From contig NZ_JAPTNL010000001.1 in the NCBI RefSeq assembly GCF_026891095.1, positions 124,001 to 188,000 of the forward strand: a stretch of DNA of 64,000 nucleotides, given 5' to 3'. Origin of the DNA: Roseovarius salincola (GTDB taxonomy: Bacteria > Pseudomonadota > Alphaproteobacteria > Rhodobacterales > Rhodobacteraceae). Positions within the stretch are counted from its first letter, which is position 1. The number at the start of each line of letters is the position of its first letter. This document shows positions 52,933-61,675 of this stretch, one piece after another. The notes under the pieces are model-generated. The model had not been told where the DNA came from. It saw only the letters and a list, made by a program, of their open reading frames with translations, and searched no databases. Position numbers and translations under genes: made by a program.

Positions 52933-53976
52933 ATGGAGATCGTTGAAAACCCCTGGCGGAGACGGGGACTGCCCGAGGATGTGCTGTCCGGCGCGCCCTG
53001 GCCAAGCGTCGATGCGGATGCGCCCGAGGCGCTGTTGGCGCAATGCCCGGTGGCCGGGGAAACCCCGCTGGTCGAGGTCGCGGGTTTCGGCGCGCGTCTT
53101 TGGGTCAAGGACGAGCGCGCGCGCATGGGTCTTGGCAGCTTCAAGGCGCTTGGTGCGGCCTATGTGATCGCCCATGAGGCGGCGGCGCAGGATGCGGGCG
53201 ATCCCGGCGCGGACATGTCTCGCGCTCTGGAGGGGCGGACATATATCACCGCGAGCGCGGGCAATCACGGGCTGTCGGTGGCGGCGGGTGCGCATGTGTT
53301 CGGCGCGCGGGCGGTGATCTATCTTTCGGACACGGTGCCTGACAGCTTCGCCCAGAGGCTGAAGGCCAAGGGCGCCGAAGTGGTGCGCGCGGGGCGTGAC
53401 TACGAAGCGAGCATGCAGGCGGCGTCGGATACCGCCACAGAGAAGGGCTGGACGCTCTTGTCGGACAGTTCGTGGCCGGGATATTTCGATCTGCCGCACC
53501 GCTTGATGGAGGGCTATCTTGCCATGGCCGCCGAGGCTGCGCGCCAGATGCCCGCGCCGCCGACGCATATCCTGTTGCAGGCCGGTGTCGGTGGCTTGGC
53601 GGGGGCCTGCGCGGCCTATTTCAGGCAAATCTGGGGCGCTGGGCCGTGGATCGTGGTGGTGGAGCCCGATGCCGCGCCTGCGCTTATCGGCTCGATCCGG
53701 GCGGGGCGCCCGGTGGAGAGCGCGGGGCCGGTCTCGACGATGGGGCGGCTTGACTGCAAGGCACCATCGCTGATCGCTCTCAAGGGGCTGGCACGTGACA
53801 GTGATGCCTTTGCCACCATTTCGGATGAGGCGGCCGGCGCCGTTCTGCCTGAACTCGCGGCGCAAGGGCTGGCCACGACCCAGTCCGGAGCGGCGGGTGT
53901 GGCGGCGCTGCGGCTCATGGATCTGCCGGGGGATGCGCGGGCCTTGTGCATCCTGAGCGAAGAGCCTGAAACGTGA
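52933..53976 (+). CDS. PLP-dependent enzyme, diaminopropionate ammonia-lyase-like
   Basis: 347 aa from the ATG at 52933 (GGAGGG site). Fold-type II PLP enzyme. The PLP lysine is in RMGLGSFKALGAAYVIA; TASAGNHGLSVAAGAHVFGA binds the cofactor phosphate or substrate; WTLLSDSSWPGYFDLPHRLM and PPTHILLQAGVGGLAGACAA match the diaminopropionate ammonia-lyase (YgeX) pattern rather than threonine dehydratase. It is about 50 aa shorter than YgeX. It overlaps the M24 peptidase gene (GTGA), suggesting the two process one substrate. True substrate unknown. Confidence 0.8.
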   Translation: MEIVENPWRRRGLPEDVLSGAPWPSVDADAPEALLAQCPVAGETPLVEVAGFGARLWVKDERARMGLGSFKALGAAYVIAHEAAAQDAGDPGADMSRALEGRTYITASAGNHGLSVAAGAHVFGARAVIYLSDTVPDSFAQRLKAKGAEVVRAGRDYEASMQAASDTATEKGWTLLSDSSWPGYFDLPHRLMEGYLAMAAEAARQMPAPPTHILLQAGVGGLAGACAAYFRQIWGAGPWIVVVEPDAAPALIGSIRAGRPVESAGPVSTMGRLDCKAPSLIALKGLARDSDAFATISDEAAGAVLPELAAQGLATTQSGAAGVAALRLMDLPGDARALCILSEEPET

Positions 53977-55115
53977 GCGCGACGCGCGGCTTTGCGCAAG
54001 GCGAGCATCGTGCGCGCGTGGCGCGCGCGCAGGCTGGAATGCAGGCCGAAGGGCTGGGGGCGCTGTTGCTGACCACCGAGCCGGACATGCGCTATTTCAC
54101 CGGTTTCCTGACGCGGTTCTGGGAAAGCCCCAGCCGTCCCTGGTTCCTGGTGCTGCCCGCGCGGGGCGATCCGGTGGCGGTGATTCCGGCGATCGGCGCG
54201 GCGCTGATGGCGACGACCTGGGTCCGGGATATCCGCACATGGGCCGCGCCCGACCTGGTGGATGACGGTGTGAGCCTGCTGGCGGATGCGCTGCGCGAAA
54301 TTGGCGGGCCGGTCGGCGTGCCCTCGCATATGGAGACGCATCTGCGCATGCCGCTGGCGGATTTCGAGCGTCTCAAGCAGGCAAGCGGGGTTGGCTTCAC
54401 GGATGACCGGGGCATCGTGGCGGGATGTCGCGCGATCAAGTCCGAGGCCGAGATCGCCAAGATCGCCCGATCCTGCGCGATTGCCGGGCGGGCCTTTGCG
54501 CGGCTTGACGAGATCGCCGCGCCGGGCGTTGCGCTGAGCCGGGTGTTTCGTGATTTTCAGCGCCTGTTGTTGGAGGAGGGGGCGGATTGGGTGCCTTACC
54601 TTGCCGGGGGTGCGGGGCCGCAGGGCTACGCCGACGTGATTTCGCCTGCCAGCGATGTGCCGCTGGCGCGCGAAGATGTGTTGATGCTGGATACGGGTGC
54701 GGTCTGGGACGGGTATTTCTGCGATTTCGACCGCAATGTCGCCATCGGCCAGTCAACCGCTGCGCAGCGCGCCGCGCATGCGCGGCTGACCGAGGCTGTG
54801 CATGCTGGGCTCGAGGCGGCGCGTCCCGGCGCGCGGGCCTGCGACCTGTGGCGGGTGATGGCGGACGTCCTTGGCGTGGATGAACGCGCCGGGCGGCTGG
54901 GGCATGGGCTGGGGATGCAATTGACCGAGGGGCTGTCATTGACGGCGCAGAATCAGACGCCGCTGTGTGCGGGGATGGTGATCACGCTGGAGCCCGGATT
55001 GGAGACCGCGCCGGGGCGAATCATGGTGCATGAGGAAAACATCGTGGTCGCCCATGGCGCGCCGCGCGTGCTGTCGCCCTTGTCGGATCCGGCTTTGCCA
55101 GTGATCGGCAAGTAA
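53973..55115 (+). CDS. M24 family Xaa-Pro dipeptidase-like metallohydrolase
   Basis: 380 aa, GTG start overlapping the preceding stop. Creatinase-like N-terminal domain (EPDMRYFTGFLTRFWESP), then the pita-bread catalytic domain with metal ligands: two Asp in MLDTGAVWDGYFCDFDRN, His in GRLGHGLGMQLTEG, Glu in VITLEPGLETAP and Glu in MVHEENIVV. All five are present, so it should be active. Family members include Xaa-Pro peptidase, creatinase and ectoine hydrolase; the pairing with an ammonia-lyase suggests hydrolysis of a small conjugate. Confidence 0.87.
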   Translation: MSATRGFAQGEHRARVARAQAGMQAEGLGALLLTTEPDMRYFTGFLTRFWESPSRPWFLVLPARGDPVAVIPAIGAALMATTWVRDIRTWAAPDLVDDGVSLLADALREIGGPVGVPSHMETHLRMPLADFERLKQASGVGFTDDRGIVAGCRAIKSEAEIAKIARSCAIAGRAFARLDEIAAPGVALSRVFRDFQRLLLEEGADWVPYLAGGAGPQGYADVISPASDVPLAREDVLMLDTGAVWDGYFCDFDRNVAIGQSTAAQRAAHARLTEAVHAGLEAARPGARACDLWRVMADVLGVDERAGRLGHGLGMQLTEGLSLTAQNQTPLCAGMVITLEPGLETAPGRIMVHEENIVVAHGAPRVLSPLSDPALPVIGK

Positions 55116-55181
55116 ATTTGCCCTGACGCGGTCGTTCTGCCGAAATCATGAGCGTAAAGCGGACACCCGGACATGAAGTGC

Positions 55182-55211
55182 AAAAAAAATGGCCGAGCAC
55201 TAAGCTCGGCC
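55182..55211 (-). terminator. Rho-independent terminator, minus strand
   Basis: GGCCGAGC (55191-55198) and GCTCGGCC (55204-55211), loop ACTAA on the plus strand; on the minus strand the stem is followed by A and eight T. A textbook terminator ending the predicted sRNA, 170-200 bases beyond the LysR gene. Confidence 0.9.
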
Positions 55212-55260
55212 AAAGTCCAACAGGGAGGTATGATGATGGCGCGCTGGGCAACCATCGTCA
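55182..55260 (-). ncRNA. Predicted trans-acting sRNA (AbcR-like)
   Basis: About 79 nt on the minus strand. A 5' hairpin (GATGG pairing with CCATC) is followed by an unpaired stretch containing ATACCTCCCTG, complementary to Shine-Dalgarno sequences, and then the terminator hairpin. A promoter precedes it: TTGAAT (55296-55291), 17 bases, TATTTC (55273-55268). A 7+7 inverted repeat at 55315-55343 is centred near -69, where LysR activators bind. It lies behind an LsrB/VtlR-like gene. AbcR sRNAs of Rhizobiales have the same shape and neighbour. It could instead be a 3'-UTR fragment of the LysR mRNA. Confidence 0.6.
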
Positions 55261-55267
55261 CAACGGG

Positions 55268-55296
55268 GAAATAAGAGGATTGAATGCACCATTCAA
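55268..55296 (-). promoter_or_regulatory. Promoter of the predicted sRNA
   Basis: Minus-strand -35 TTGAAT (55296-55291), spacer exactly 17, -10 TATTTC (55273-55268); transcription should start near 55260. Confidence 0.5.
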
Positions 55297-55314
55297 GGGT
55301 AATTCCGCCGCAGG

Positions 55315-55343
55315 TGCAGCATGCCTGTTATGCGCCTGCTGCA
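55315..55343. promoter_or_regulatory. LysR-type recognition site candidate
   Basis: Perfect inverted arms TGCAGCA (55315-55321) and TGCTGCA (55337-55343) with a 15-base centre (TGCCTGTTATGCGCC). Centred at about -69 of the predicted sRNA start and 37 bases past the LysR stop. The position is classic for a LysR activator site. Confidence 0.5.
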
Positions 55344-55379
55344 TAGCGCGTTCCAGCGGTTTGCGATCTGCCCGGAAAT

Positions 55380-56306
55380 TCAGCTTGTTGCCTGCTCTCT
55401 GAGCTTCTTGCGGTAGCTGATGATCTCGTTCTGGACGAATTCGCGGAAGGCAGCGATGCGTTTGGAGTGGCGCAGTTCCTCCGGATAGGCGAGAAAGACC
55501 GGCACCTCGTTGGATTGCACGTCGGGCAGGACGCGCACGAGTTCAGGGAAGTCATGCGTCAGGTAATCGGGCAGCACGCCGATTCCCAGATTATGCAGAA
55601 CGCCCTGAAGTACCCCGAAATAGTTGTTCACCGCCAGCAGCGAGGGCACGTCATGGGTCATCAGCTCGTTGATCAGCGTGGAGCCCGCGCCAACCTGGGC
55701 CGAGCGCGGATTCTGGCAGATCAGCCTGTGGTGGCGCAGGTCCTCGGGTTCCTCGGGCGTGCCGTTCTTGGCGAGGTAGTCACGCGAAGCGTAAAGACGC
55801 ATATGCACTGTCATCAGCCGTTTGCGGATCAGGTCGGCCTGGCTGGGTTCCTTCATGCGGATGGCGACATCGGCCTCGCGCATGGGAAGGTCGAGCACAC
55901 GTTCCTCCAGCATGAGGTCGATCTTGAGATCGGGATATTTTTCATAGAGATGCGCCAGGCGCGGTGCCAGCCACAATGTGCCGAAACCGATCGTCGTGGT
56001 CACGCGCAATTCGCCGAACACCTCTTCCTCGCTGTCGCGGATACGGGCGGTGGCGGCATCGAGTCGCTTGAGCATGGCGCGGGTCGCATCGAACAGAAGC
56101 TCGCCCTGTTCGGTCAGAATCAGGCCGCGCGCATGGCGGTGAAACAGCGTGGTATTGAGCGATTCTTCCAGCGCGCGCACCTGGCGGGACACCGCCGACT
56201 GCGACAGATGCAGCTGATCGCCCGCATGGGTGAGGCTGCCCGCATCCGCGACCGCATGAAATATTCTGAGTTTGTCCCAATCCATAAGCGCAACTTTCGG
56301 TTTCAT
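55380..56306 (-). CDS. LysR family regulator, LsrB/VtlR-like
   Basis: 308 aa from the ATG at 56306; an ATG seven codons later (56285) is possible but has no ribosome site. N-terminal MDWDKLRIFHAVADAGSLTH, AGDQLHLSQSAVSRQVRALE and LFHRHARGLILTEQGELLFD are very like the LsrB/VtlR group of alphaproteobacteria, which governs small-RNA and envelope/stress genes. The effector domain begins GELRVTTTIGFGTLWLAPRL. It is divergent from the indolepyruvate oxidoreductase gene (150 bp) and is followed by a predicted sRNA it may activate. Assignment from memory, not a search. Confidence 0.82.
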   Translation of the reverse strand: MKPKVALMDWDKLRIFHAVADAGSLTHAGDQLHLSQSAVSRQVRALEESLNTTLFHRHARGLILTEQGELLFDATRAMLKRLDAATARIRDSEEEVFGELRVTTTIGFGTLWLAPRLAHLYEKYPDLKIDLMLEERVLDLPMREADVAIRMKEPSQADLIRKRLMTVHMRLYASRDYLAKNGTPEEPEDLRHHRLICQNPRSAQVGAGSTLINELMTHDVPSLLAVNNYFGVLQGVLHNLGIGVLPDYLTHDFPELVRVLPDVQSNEVPVFLAYPEELRHSKRIAAFREFVQNEIISYRKKLREQATS

Positions 56307-56456
56307 CTGACCCCGCCGTTGAAATACCAGAAAAACCTTTGTTGACCACAGCGCCGCCGGGGTTTTTCGGGAAATTTCGCTTTATAGGTCATTATCTATG
56401 ACCTAATATCGGTTTATATATCGGCAAGGTGCCAGGCACCGGAAGGGAGACGCGCC

Positions 56457-59400
56457 ATGAGTAAGCCAGAAGTATCCCTGAGTGACCGTTACGACTTGGA
56501 AAAATCGCCCGTTCTTTTGAACGGGACACAGGCGCTTGTGCGGCTGATGCTGATGCAGCGCGCGCGCGACCGCGCCGCGGGGCTGAACACGGCCGGATAT
56601 GTCACCGGCTATCGCGGCTCGCCCCTCGGGGCGGTGGATATGCAGATGATGCGCGCGCAAAAGCCGCTGAGCGAGGCGGGAATCCTGTTCCAGCCCGGCC
56701 TCAACGAGGACCTGGCGGCCACGGCGCTTTGGGGCACGCAACAGGCGGAACTGCGAGGCGAGGGCACCCATGACGGGGTGTTCGGCCTCTGGTACGGCAA
56801 GGGCCCGGGTGTGGACCGTTCGGGCGATGTCATGCGCCATGCCAACATGGCAGGCAGTTCGCGTTTTGGCGGCGTGCTGATGGCCATGGGGGATGACCAT
56901 ACCGGCGAATCCTCGACCGTCTGCCATCAGTCGGACTGGGCGATGGTCGATGCCTATATGCCGGTGCTGTCGCCCGCGGGGGTGCAGGAAATCCTGGACT
57001 ATGGGCTCTATGGCTTTGCGCTGAGCCGGTTCGCGGGCGTCTGGTGCGGATTGAAGACGATGAAGGACACAGTCGAGGTGACCAGTGTGGTCGATGGCAG
57101 CCCCGACCGTATGCATTTCGTCACGCCGGACGTGGCGTTGCCCGAGGGCGGGCTGAATATCCGTTTGGGCGATCACTGGATCCCGCAGGAAGCGCGGATG
57201 ATCGACCATAAGAGGTTCGCCGCCGAAGCCTTTGCTCATGCGAATAAAATCGACAAGCGGGTCTGGGGAAAACCGGGCGCGAAGATCGGTTTCGTTGCGG
57301 CTGGCAAGAACTGGCTGGATCTTGTGCATGCGCTCGACCTCCTGGGGATCGACGCCAGCGAGGCCGAGCGGCTGGGGCTGACCACCTACAAGATCGGCCA
57401 GACATTCCCTATGGACATGAAGGGCTTTCACGACTGGGCCGAGGGGCTGGAGCTGATCGTTGTGGTCGAGGAAAAGCGCAAGCTGATCGAGGTGCAGATC
57501 AAGGAGGCGATCTTTGACGACCGGCGCGGGCGGCGCGTCTATGGCTGGTACAAGGGCGGTGCGGGCAGCATGCATTCCGAAGAGCTGTTCCCGACGCGCA
57601 TGGCGCTTGACCCGGTGATGATCGCCGAGAAGATCGGCGCCATCCTGACCGAGGAGGGGCGCGGCACCGAACGGGTGCAGGCCGGGCTGGAGCGGATCGC
57701 CGCGTCACGTCAGGCCGACAATACCGAGACGCTGGCGGCGCGATTGCCCTATTTTTGCGCAGGCTGTCCGCATAACAGCTCGACCAAGCTGCCCGAGGGC
57801 AGCCGCGCCTATGCCGGGATCGGCTGTCATATCATGGCATTGTGGATGGACCGTGAAACGAGCGGTTACACTCATATGGGCGGCGAGGGCGCGAACTGGA
57901 TCGGCGAGGCGCCGTTTTCGACGCGCGGCCATGTGTTCCAGAACCTGGGCGACGGCACCTATAACCATTCGGGGCTGCTCGCGATCCGGGCAGCGGTGGC
58001 GGCGGGCGTCACCATGACCTACAAGATCCTTTACAACGATGCCGTGGCGATGACCGGCGGGCAAAGCAATGAGGGCGGGCTTGGCCCGGACCGGATCGTG
58101 CGCGAGCTGCGCGCAATGGGAGTGCGCGACATCGCGCTGGTCTTCGACCCCAAGGAAGAACCCGCGCGGCGCGATTTTCCCGACGATATCGGCTGGCACA
58201 GTCGCGATGAGCTGCCGGAGGTTCAGGAAAAGTTCACGAAAATCAGTGGTGTCTCGGCCATTGTTTATGTCCAGACTTGCGCCGCCGAAAAGCGACGCCG
58301 CCGCAAGCGCGGAAATTTTCCCGACCCCGACAAGCGGGTTTTCATCAACAGCGATGTCTGCGAGGGCTGCGGCGATTGCGGGGTGCAGTCGAACTGTGTT
58401 GCGGTCACGCCGCTGGAAACCGAACTGGGGCGCAAACGCGCCATCGACCAATCCGCCTGCAACAAGGATTTCAGTTGTCTCAAGGGGTTCTGCCCTTCCT
58501 TCGTGACGCTGGAAGGCGCGAAGATTCGCAAGGAAGAGGCCAGCGACTTCGTATTGCCCGATCTGCCCGACCCTGACCTGCCGCGCATTGACGGCACTCA
58601 TAACGTGGTGATCACCGGCGTCGGGGGCACGGGCGTCGTGACCATCGGCGCGGTGATGGCGCAGGCCGCGCAGCTTGATGGCAAGGGCGCGGGGATGATG
58701 GAGATGGCCGGCCTTGCACAGAAAGGGGGCGCCGTGCATATCCATTGCCGGATTGCCGAAAAACCAAGTGATATCAGCGCGATCCGGGTTGCCACCGGCG
58801 AAGCGCATGCATTGATTGGCGGCGATCTGGTGGTCAGCGCGGGGCCGTCCACCCTCGGCCTGATGCGCGCGGATAATGCGGGTGGTGTGGTCAACAGCCA
58901 CGAGATCATCACCGGTGAATTCACCCGCAACACCGAATTCCGCCTGCCGACCAAAGAGCTGGAGCTGTCCCTGAAGGTGCGGCTGCGCGATACCGTGCAG
59001 CTGTTCGATGCGCATGATCTGGCGCGGGTCACGATGGGGGATTCGATCTTTTCCAACATGATCGTGTTCGGCGCCGCCTGGCAGCGGGGCCTTGTGCCGC
59101 TTGGCCATGATGCCATCGCCGGGGCGATCGCGCTCAATGGCGCGGCGGTCGAGAAGAACCTGCGCGCCTTCGAGATCGGACGATGGGCCGCCGCCTTCCC
59201 CGAGGAGGTACAGCGCCATATCTCGCCAATTGTGACGCCGATGCCCGAGACGCTGGAGGACAGGATCGCCTTTCGCGCGGATCATCTGGCCGCCTATCAG
59301 GGCAAGGGGCTGGTCAGGCGCTATCGGCGGATGCTGGAGGGCATCGACGAGCCCGCGCTGCGCGAGGCGGTGGCCAAGGGCTATCACAAGCTCTTGTCCT

Positions 59401-59876
59401 ACAAGGATGAATACGAGGTGGCGCGGCTGTTGCTGGGCACCCGCGACAAGGCGAAAGCCGAGTTCGATGGCGATTTCGAGATGCGCTTTCACCTGGCCCC
59501 GCCGCTTTTGGCCAGGACCGGCAAGGACGGGCGCCCGCAAAAGCGCGCCTTCGGCCCCTGGCTGGAGAGGCCGTTGCGCTGGATGGCGGCGATGAAGCGG
59601 CTGCGCGGCACGCCGCTCGACCCCTTCGGCTATACTGCCGAGCGCCGGATGGAGCGTGCCCTGATTGCGCAATATGAGAAGGACATGCAGGAGGTGCTGC
59701 CCAAGGCCGACGCGGCGGTGATGGATGCCGTTGTGGCGTTGGCGGCGCTGCCTTTAGATATCCGGGGCTTTGGCCCGGTCAAGCAGGCCAATGCCGAAAA
59801 AGCGGCCAAGCGGCGCGAGGAATTGCTGGCCGTGATCCGCAATGGCGGCACGCCGATGGCGCGCGCGGCTGAGTGA
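56457..59876 (+). CDS. Indolepyruvate ferredoxin oxidoreductase (fused subunits)
   Basis: 1139 aa. Oxidatively decarboxylates aryl-pyruvates (from Trp/Phe/Tyr) to acyl-CoA with thiamine diphosphate and Fe-S clusters. N-terminal 2-oxoacid:ferredoxin domain (QALVRLMLMQRARDRAAGLN, GYRGSPLGAVDMQMM); ThDP part with FCAGCPHNSSTKLPEGSRAY; two Cys clusters, VCEGCGDCGVQSNC and CNKDFSCLKGFCPSF; then the gamma-type domain starting VVITGVGGTGVVTIGAVMAQ. The large one-chain layout is usual in alphaproteobacteria. Divergent from the LsrB-like gene. Confidence 0.9.
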   Translation: MSKPEVSLSDRYDLEKSPVLLNGTQALVRLMLMQRARDRAAGLNTAGYVTGYRGSPLGAVDMQMMRAQKPLSEAGILFQPGLNEDLAATALWGTQQAELRGEGTHDGVFGLWYGKGPGVDRSGDVMRHANMAGSSRFGGVLMAMGDDHTGESSTVCHQSDWAMVDAYMPVLSPAGVQEILDYGLYGFALSRFAGVWCGLKTMKDTVEVTSVVDGSPDRMHFVTPDVALPEGGLNIRLGDHWIPQEARMIDHKRFAAEAFAHANKIDKRVWGKPGAKIGFVAAGKNWLDLVHALDLLGIDASEAERLGLTTYKIGQTFPMDMKGFHDWAEGLELIVVVEEKRKLIEVQIKEAIFDDRRGRRVYGWYKGGAGSMHSEELFPTRMALDPVMIAEKIGAILTEEGRGTERVQAGLERIAASRQADNTETLAARLPYFCAGCPHNSSTKLPEGSRAYAGIGCHIMALWMDRETSGYTHMGGEGANWIGEAPFSTRGHVFQNLGDGTYNHSGLLAIRAAVAAGVTMTYKILYNDAVAMTGGQSNEGGLGPDRIVRELRAMGVRDIALVFDPKEEPARRDFPDDIGWHSRDELPEVQEKFTKISGVSAIVYVQTCAAEKRRRRKRGNFPDPDKRVFINSDVCEGCGDCGVQSNCVAVTPLETELGRKRAIDQSACNKDFSCLKGFCPSFVTLEGAKIRKEEASDFVLPDLPDPDLPRIDGTHNVVITGVGGTGVVTIGAVMAQAAQLDGKGAGMMEMAGLAQKGGAVHIHCRIAEKPSDISAIRVATGEAHALIGGDLVVSAGPSTLGLMRADNAGGVVNSHEIITGEFTRNTEFRLPTKELELSLKVRLRDTVQLFDAHDLARVTMGDSIFSNMIVFGAAWQRGLVPLGHDAIAGAIALNGAAVEKNLRAFEIGRWAAAFPEEVQRHISPIVTPMPETLEDRIAFRADHLAAYQGKGLVRRYRRMLEGIDEPALREAVAKGYHKLLSYKDEYEVARLLLGTRDKAKAEFDGDFEMRFHLAPPLLARTGKDGRPQKRAFGPWLERPLRWMAAMKRLRGTPLDPFGYTAERRMERALIAQYEKDMQEVLPKADAAVMDAVVALAALPLDIRGFGPVKQANAEKAAKRREELLAVIRNGGTPMARAAE

Positions 59877-59916
59877 TTGTCATGAAACCGTAACGCTTTC
59901 TGGTCACATCTGTCAT
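59877..59916 (+). promoter_or_regulatory. PHO-box-like heptamers upstream of the acyltransferase gene
   Basis: TTGTCAT (59877-59883), four bases, CCGTAAC (59888-59894), then in the same 11-base phase TCTGGTC (59899-59905, poor) and CTGTCAT (59910-59916, perfect). The consensus PhoB heptamer is CTGTCAT with 11-base periodicity. It ends 54 bases before the start codon. Control by phosphate limitation is plausible but unproven. Confidence 0.45.
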
Positions 59917-59970
59917 ATGGCGCGTGCAGCGACATCGCAGAACAACACGACAGAAACCGGAAAGGCGACC

Positions 59971-60834
59971 ATGGCCCGGCAACGCCATATTGCGCGCGAT
60001 ATCAGCTATGCGCATGCCGCCCAGACGCGCGGCGGTCGGGCGATGATCCGCACCATGGAGAACCTGACCGGGCGTATCCGGCTGATCAAGCGCGCCAGTG
60101 GCTACGAGGACGAGGTCGCGCAGGGCCGCGATTTCTGGCAGGTCATCACCGAACGCTACGGGCTGACGCTCGATGTGGTCGCGGGGCAGCTTGACAGCAT
60201 CCCGCGCACAGGGCCGCTGATCCTGATCGCCAATCATCCTTACGGTATCCTCGACGGGCTGATGATGGGTCATATCCTCAGCCGGACGCGCGGCGATTTC
60301 CGCATCCTCGCCCACGAGGTGTTTCGCAAGGCCGAGGATGTGCGCCGGGTGATCCTGCCGGTCAGCTTCGACGGCACCAAGGAGGCGATGGCGCTCAATC
60401 TTCAGACTCGCCGCAACGCGCTGGACTATCTGGGGCAGGGCGGCGCGGTGGGGATCTTTCCCGGCGGTACCGTCAGCACCGCCGCCAGGCCCTTCGCGCA
60501 GCCGATGGATCCGGGCTGGCGCGGTTTCACCGCGCGGATGGTCGCGAAATCGGATGCGACCGTGGTGCCGGTGTTCTTCGATGGCCATACCAGCCGCCTC
60601 TTTCAGGTCGCGAGCCACCTGCATTATACCTTGCGCATGGGGCTTCTGATCAAGGAATTCGGCAAGCGTGTCGATACCCCCGTGCGCGTCGTTCTGGGCA
60701 AGCCCATTGCGCGCGCGGCGCTGACGGTGCGGGCGTCGGACAGCAAATCCCTTATGGCGTTCCTGCGTCACAAGACGTATGAGCTTAGCCCACGGCCGGT
60801 CGATCCCGATGCGGTCGGATTCGAGTTCGAATAG
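59971..60834 (+). CDS. PlsC-type lysolipid acyltransferase
   Basis: 287 aa from the ATG at 59971 (GGAAAGG upstream). The 1-acylglycerol-phosphate acyltransferase motifs are NHPYGILDG (block I, catalytic His and Asp, about 86-94) and VGIFPGGTVSTA (block III). A clear membrane helix is lacking, so peripheral. The start ARQRHIARDISYAHAAQTRG is not typical of PlsC, and members of this branch in roseobacters include OlsA and SalA (aminolipid acyltransferases); I cannot choose. A PHO-box-like site upstream would suit a lipid remodelling enzyme. 24 bp before murI. Confidence 0.82.
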   Translation: MARQRHIARDISYAHAAQTRGGRAMIRTMENLTGRIRLIKRASGYEDEVAQGRDFWQVITERYGLTLDVVAGQLDSIPRTGPLILIANHPYGILDGLMMGHILSRTRGDFRILAHEVFRKAEDVRRVILPVSFDGTKEAMALNLQTRRNALDYLGQGGAVGIFPGGTVSTAARPFAQPMDPGWRGFTARMVAKSDATVVPVFFDGHTSRLFQVASHLHYTLRMGLLIKEFGKRVDTPVRVVLGKPIARAALTVRASDSKSLMAFLRHKTYELSPRPVDPDAVGFEFE

Positions 60835-60858
60835 GGGCGCGCCGGAGCGCGGGCGGAC

Positions 60859-61671
60859 ATGGCGGTTGGGATTTTCGACAGCGGGCTGGGCGGCCTGACA
60901 GTGCTGGATGCGGTGCAGGAACGGCTGCCCGATGTGGCTTTCGTCTATTACGGTGACAATGCGCATGCGCCTTACGGGGTGCGCGATGCCGATGATGTCC
61001 ATGACCTTACGACGCAGGCTGTCGAGCGGCTTTGGGGTTCGGGATGCGACCTTGTGATCCTCGCCTGCAACACCGCCAGCGCCGCCGCCCTGCGCCGGAT
61101 GCAGGAAAAGGGCGTACCGCCCGGCAAGCGGGTGCTGGGCGTTTTTGTTCCATTGATTGAAGCACTTACCGAGCGCCAATGGGGCGACAATTCACCTCCG
61201 CGAGAAGTCGCGGTCAAGCATGTGGCGCTGTTTGCGACGCCGGCGACGGTGAGGAGCAGGGCGTTTCAGCGGGAGCTGGCGTTCCGGGCGGTGGGCGTGG
61301 ATGTGGAGGCGCAGGCCTGCGGCGGGGTGGTCGACGCCATCGAGGAGGGCGACATGATCCTGGCCGAGGCATTGGTGCGCAGCCATGTGGATGCACTGAA
61401 GCGCAAGATGCCAGAACCCGAGGCCGCGATCCTGGGCTGCACCCATTACCCCTTGATGCAAAACGTTTTTCAGGAGGCCCTGGGACCGGATGTGCAGGTC
61501 TACAGCCAGGCCAACCTGGTGGCCGAGAGCCTTGCCGACTACCTTGAACGGCACCCGGATATGCGGGGCGCGGGGGGCGAGGGGGCATATCTGACCACCG
61601 GTGACCCCAAGCGCGTCTCGAGCCGCGCGACGCAATTCCTGCGCCGCCCGATCACCTTCACCGCCGCCTGA
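60859..61671 (+). CDS. murI: Glutamate racemase
   Basis: 270 aa. Makes D-glutamate for peptidoglycan. Asp/Glu racemase motifs: [20 protein letters not shown] (3-22), [11 protein letters not shown] (about 34-44), the first catalytic Cys in [17 protein letters not shown] (about 68-84), and the second in [16 protein letters not shown] (about 191-206). Both Cys and the flanking Asp/His are present. 24 bp behind the acyltransferase gene, so co-transcribed. The GTAC-box repeat begins 5 bp after its stop. Confidence 0.93.
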   Translation: MAVGIFDSGLGGLTVLDAVQERLPDVAFVYYGDNAHAPYGVRDADDVHDLTTQAVERLWGSGCDLVILACNTASAAALRRMQEKGVPPGKRVLGVFVPLIEALTERQWGDNSPPREVAVKHVALFATPATVRSRAFQRELAFRAVGVDVEAQACGGVVDAIEEGDMILAEALVRSHVDALKRKMPEPEAAILGCTHYPLMQNVFQEALGPDVQVYSQANLVAESLADYLERHPDMRGAGGEGAYLTTGDPKRVSSRATQFLRRPITFTAA

Positions 61672-61675
61672 AAGA

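Noticed and set aside
52933-55115. Ectoine-degradation operon (eut/doe)
   Set aside because: Only an M24 enzyme resembles it; the other eut/doe genes are missing and the PLP enzyme looks like diaminopropionate ammonia-lyase.
55223-55275. Rightward 14-codon peptide with a perfect Shine-Dalgarno (AGGGAGGT then ATGATGATG)
   Set aside because: The SD-like stretch is the complement of the predicted sRNA's anti-SD region, and the strong terminator points to minus-strand transcription; the ATG follows the SD too closely.
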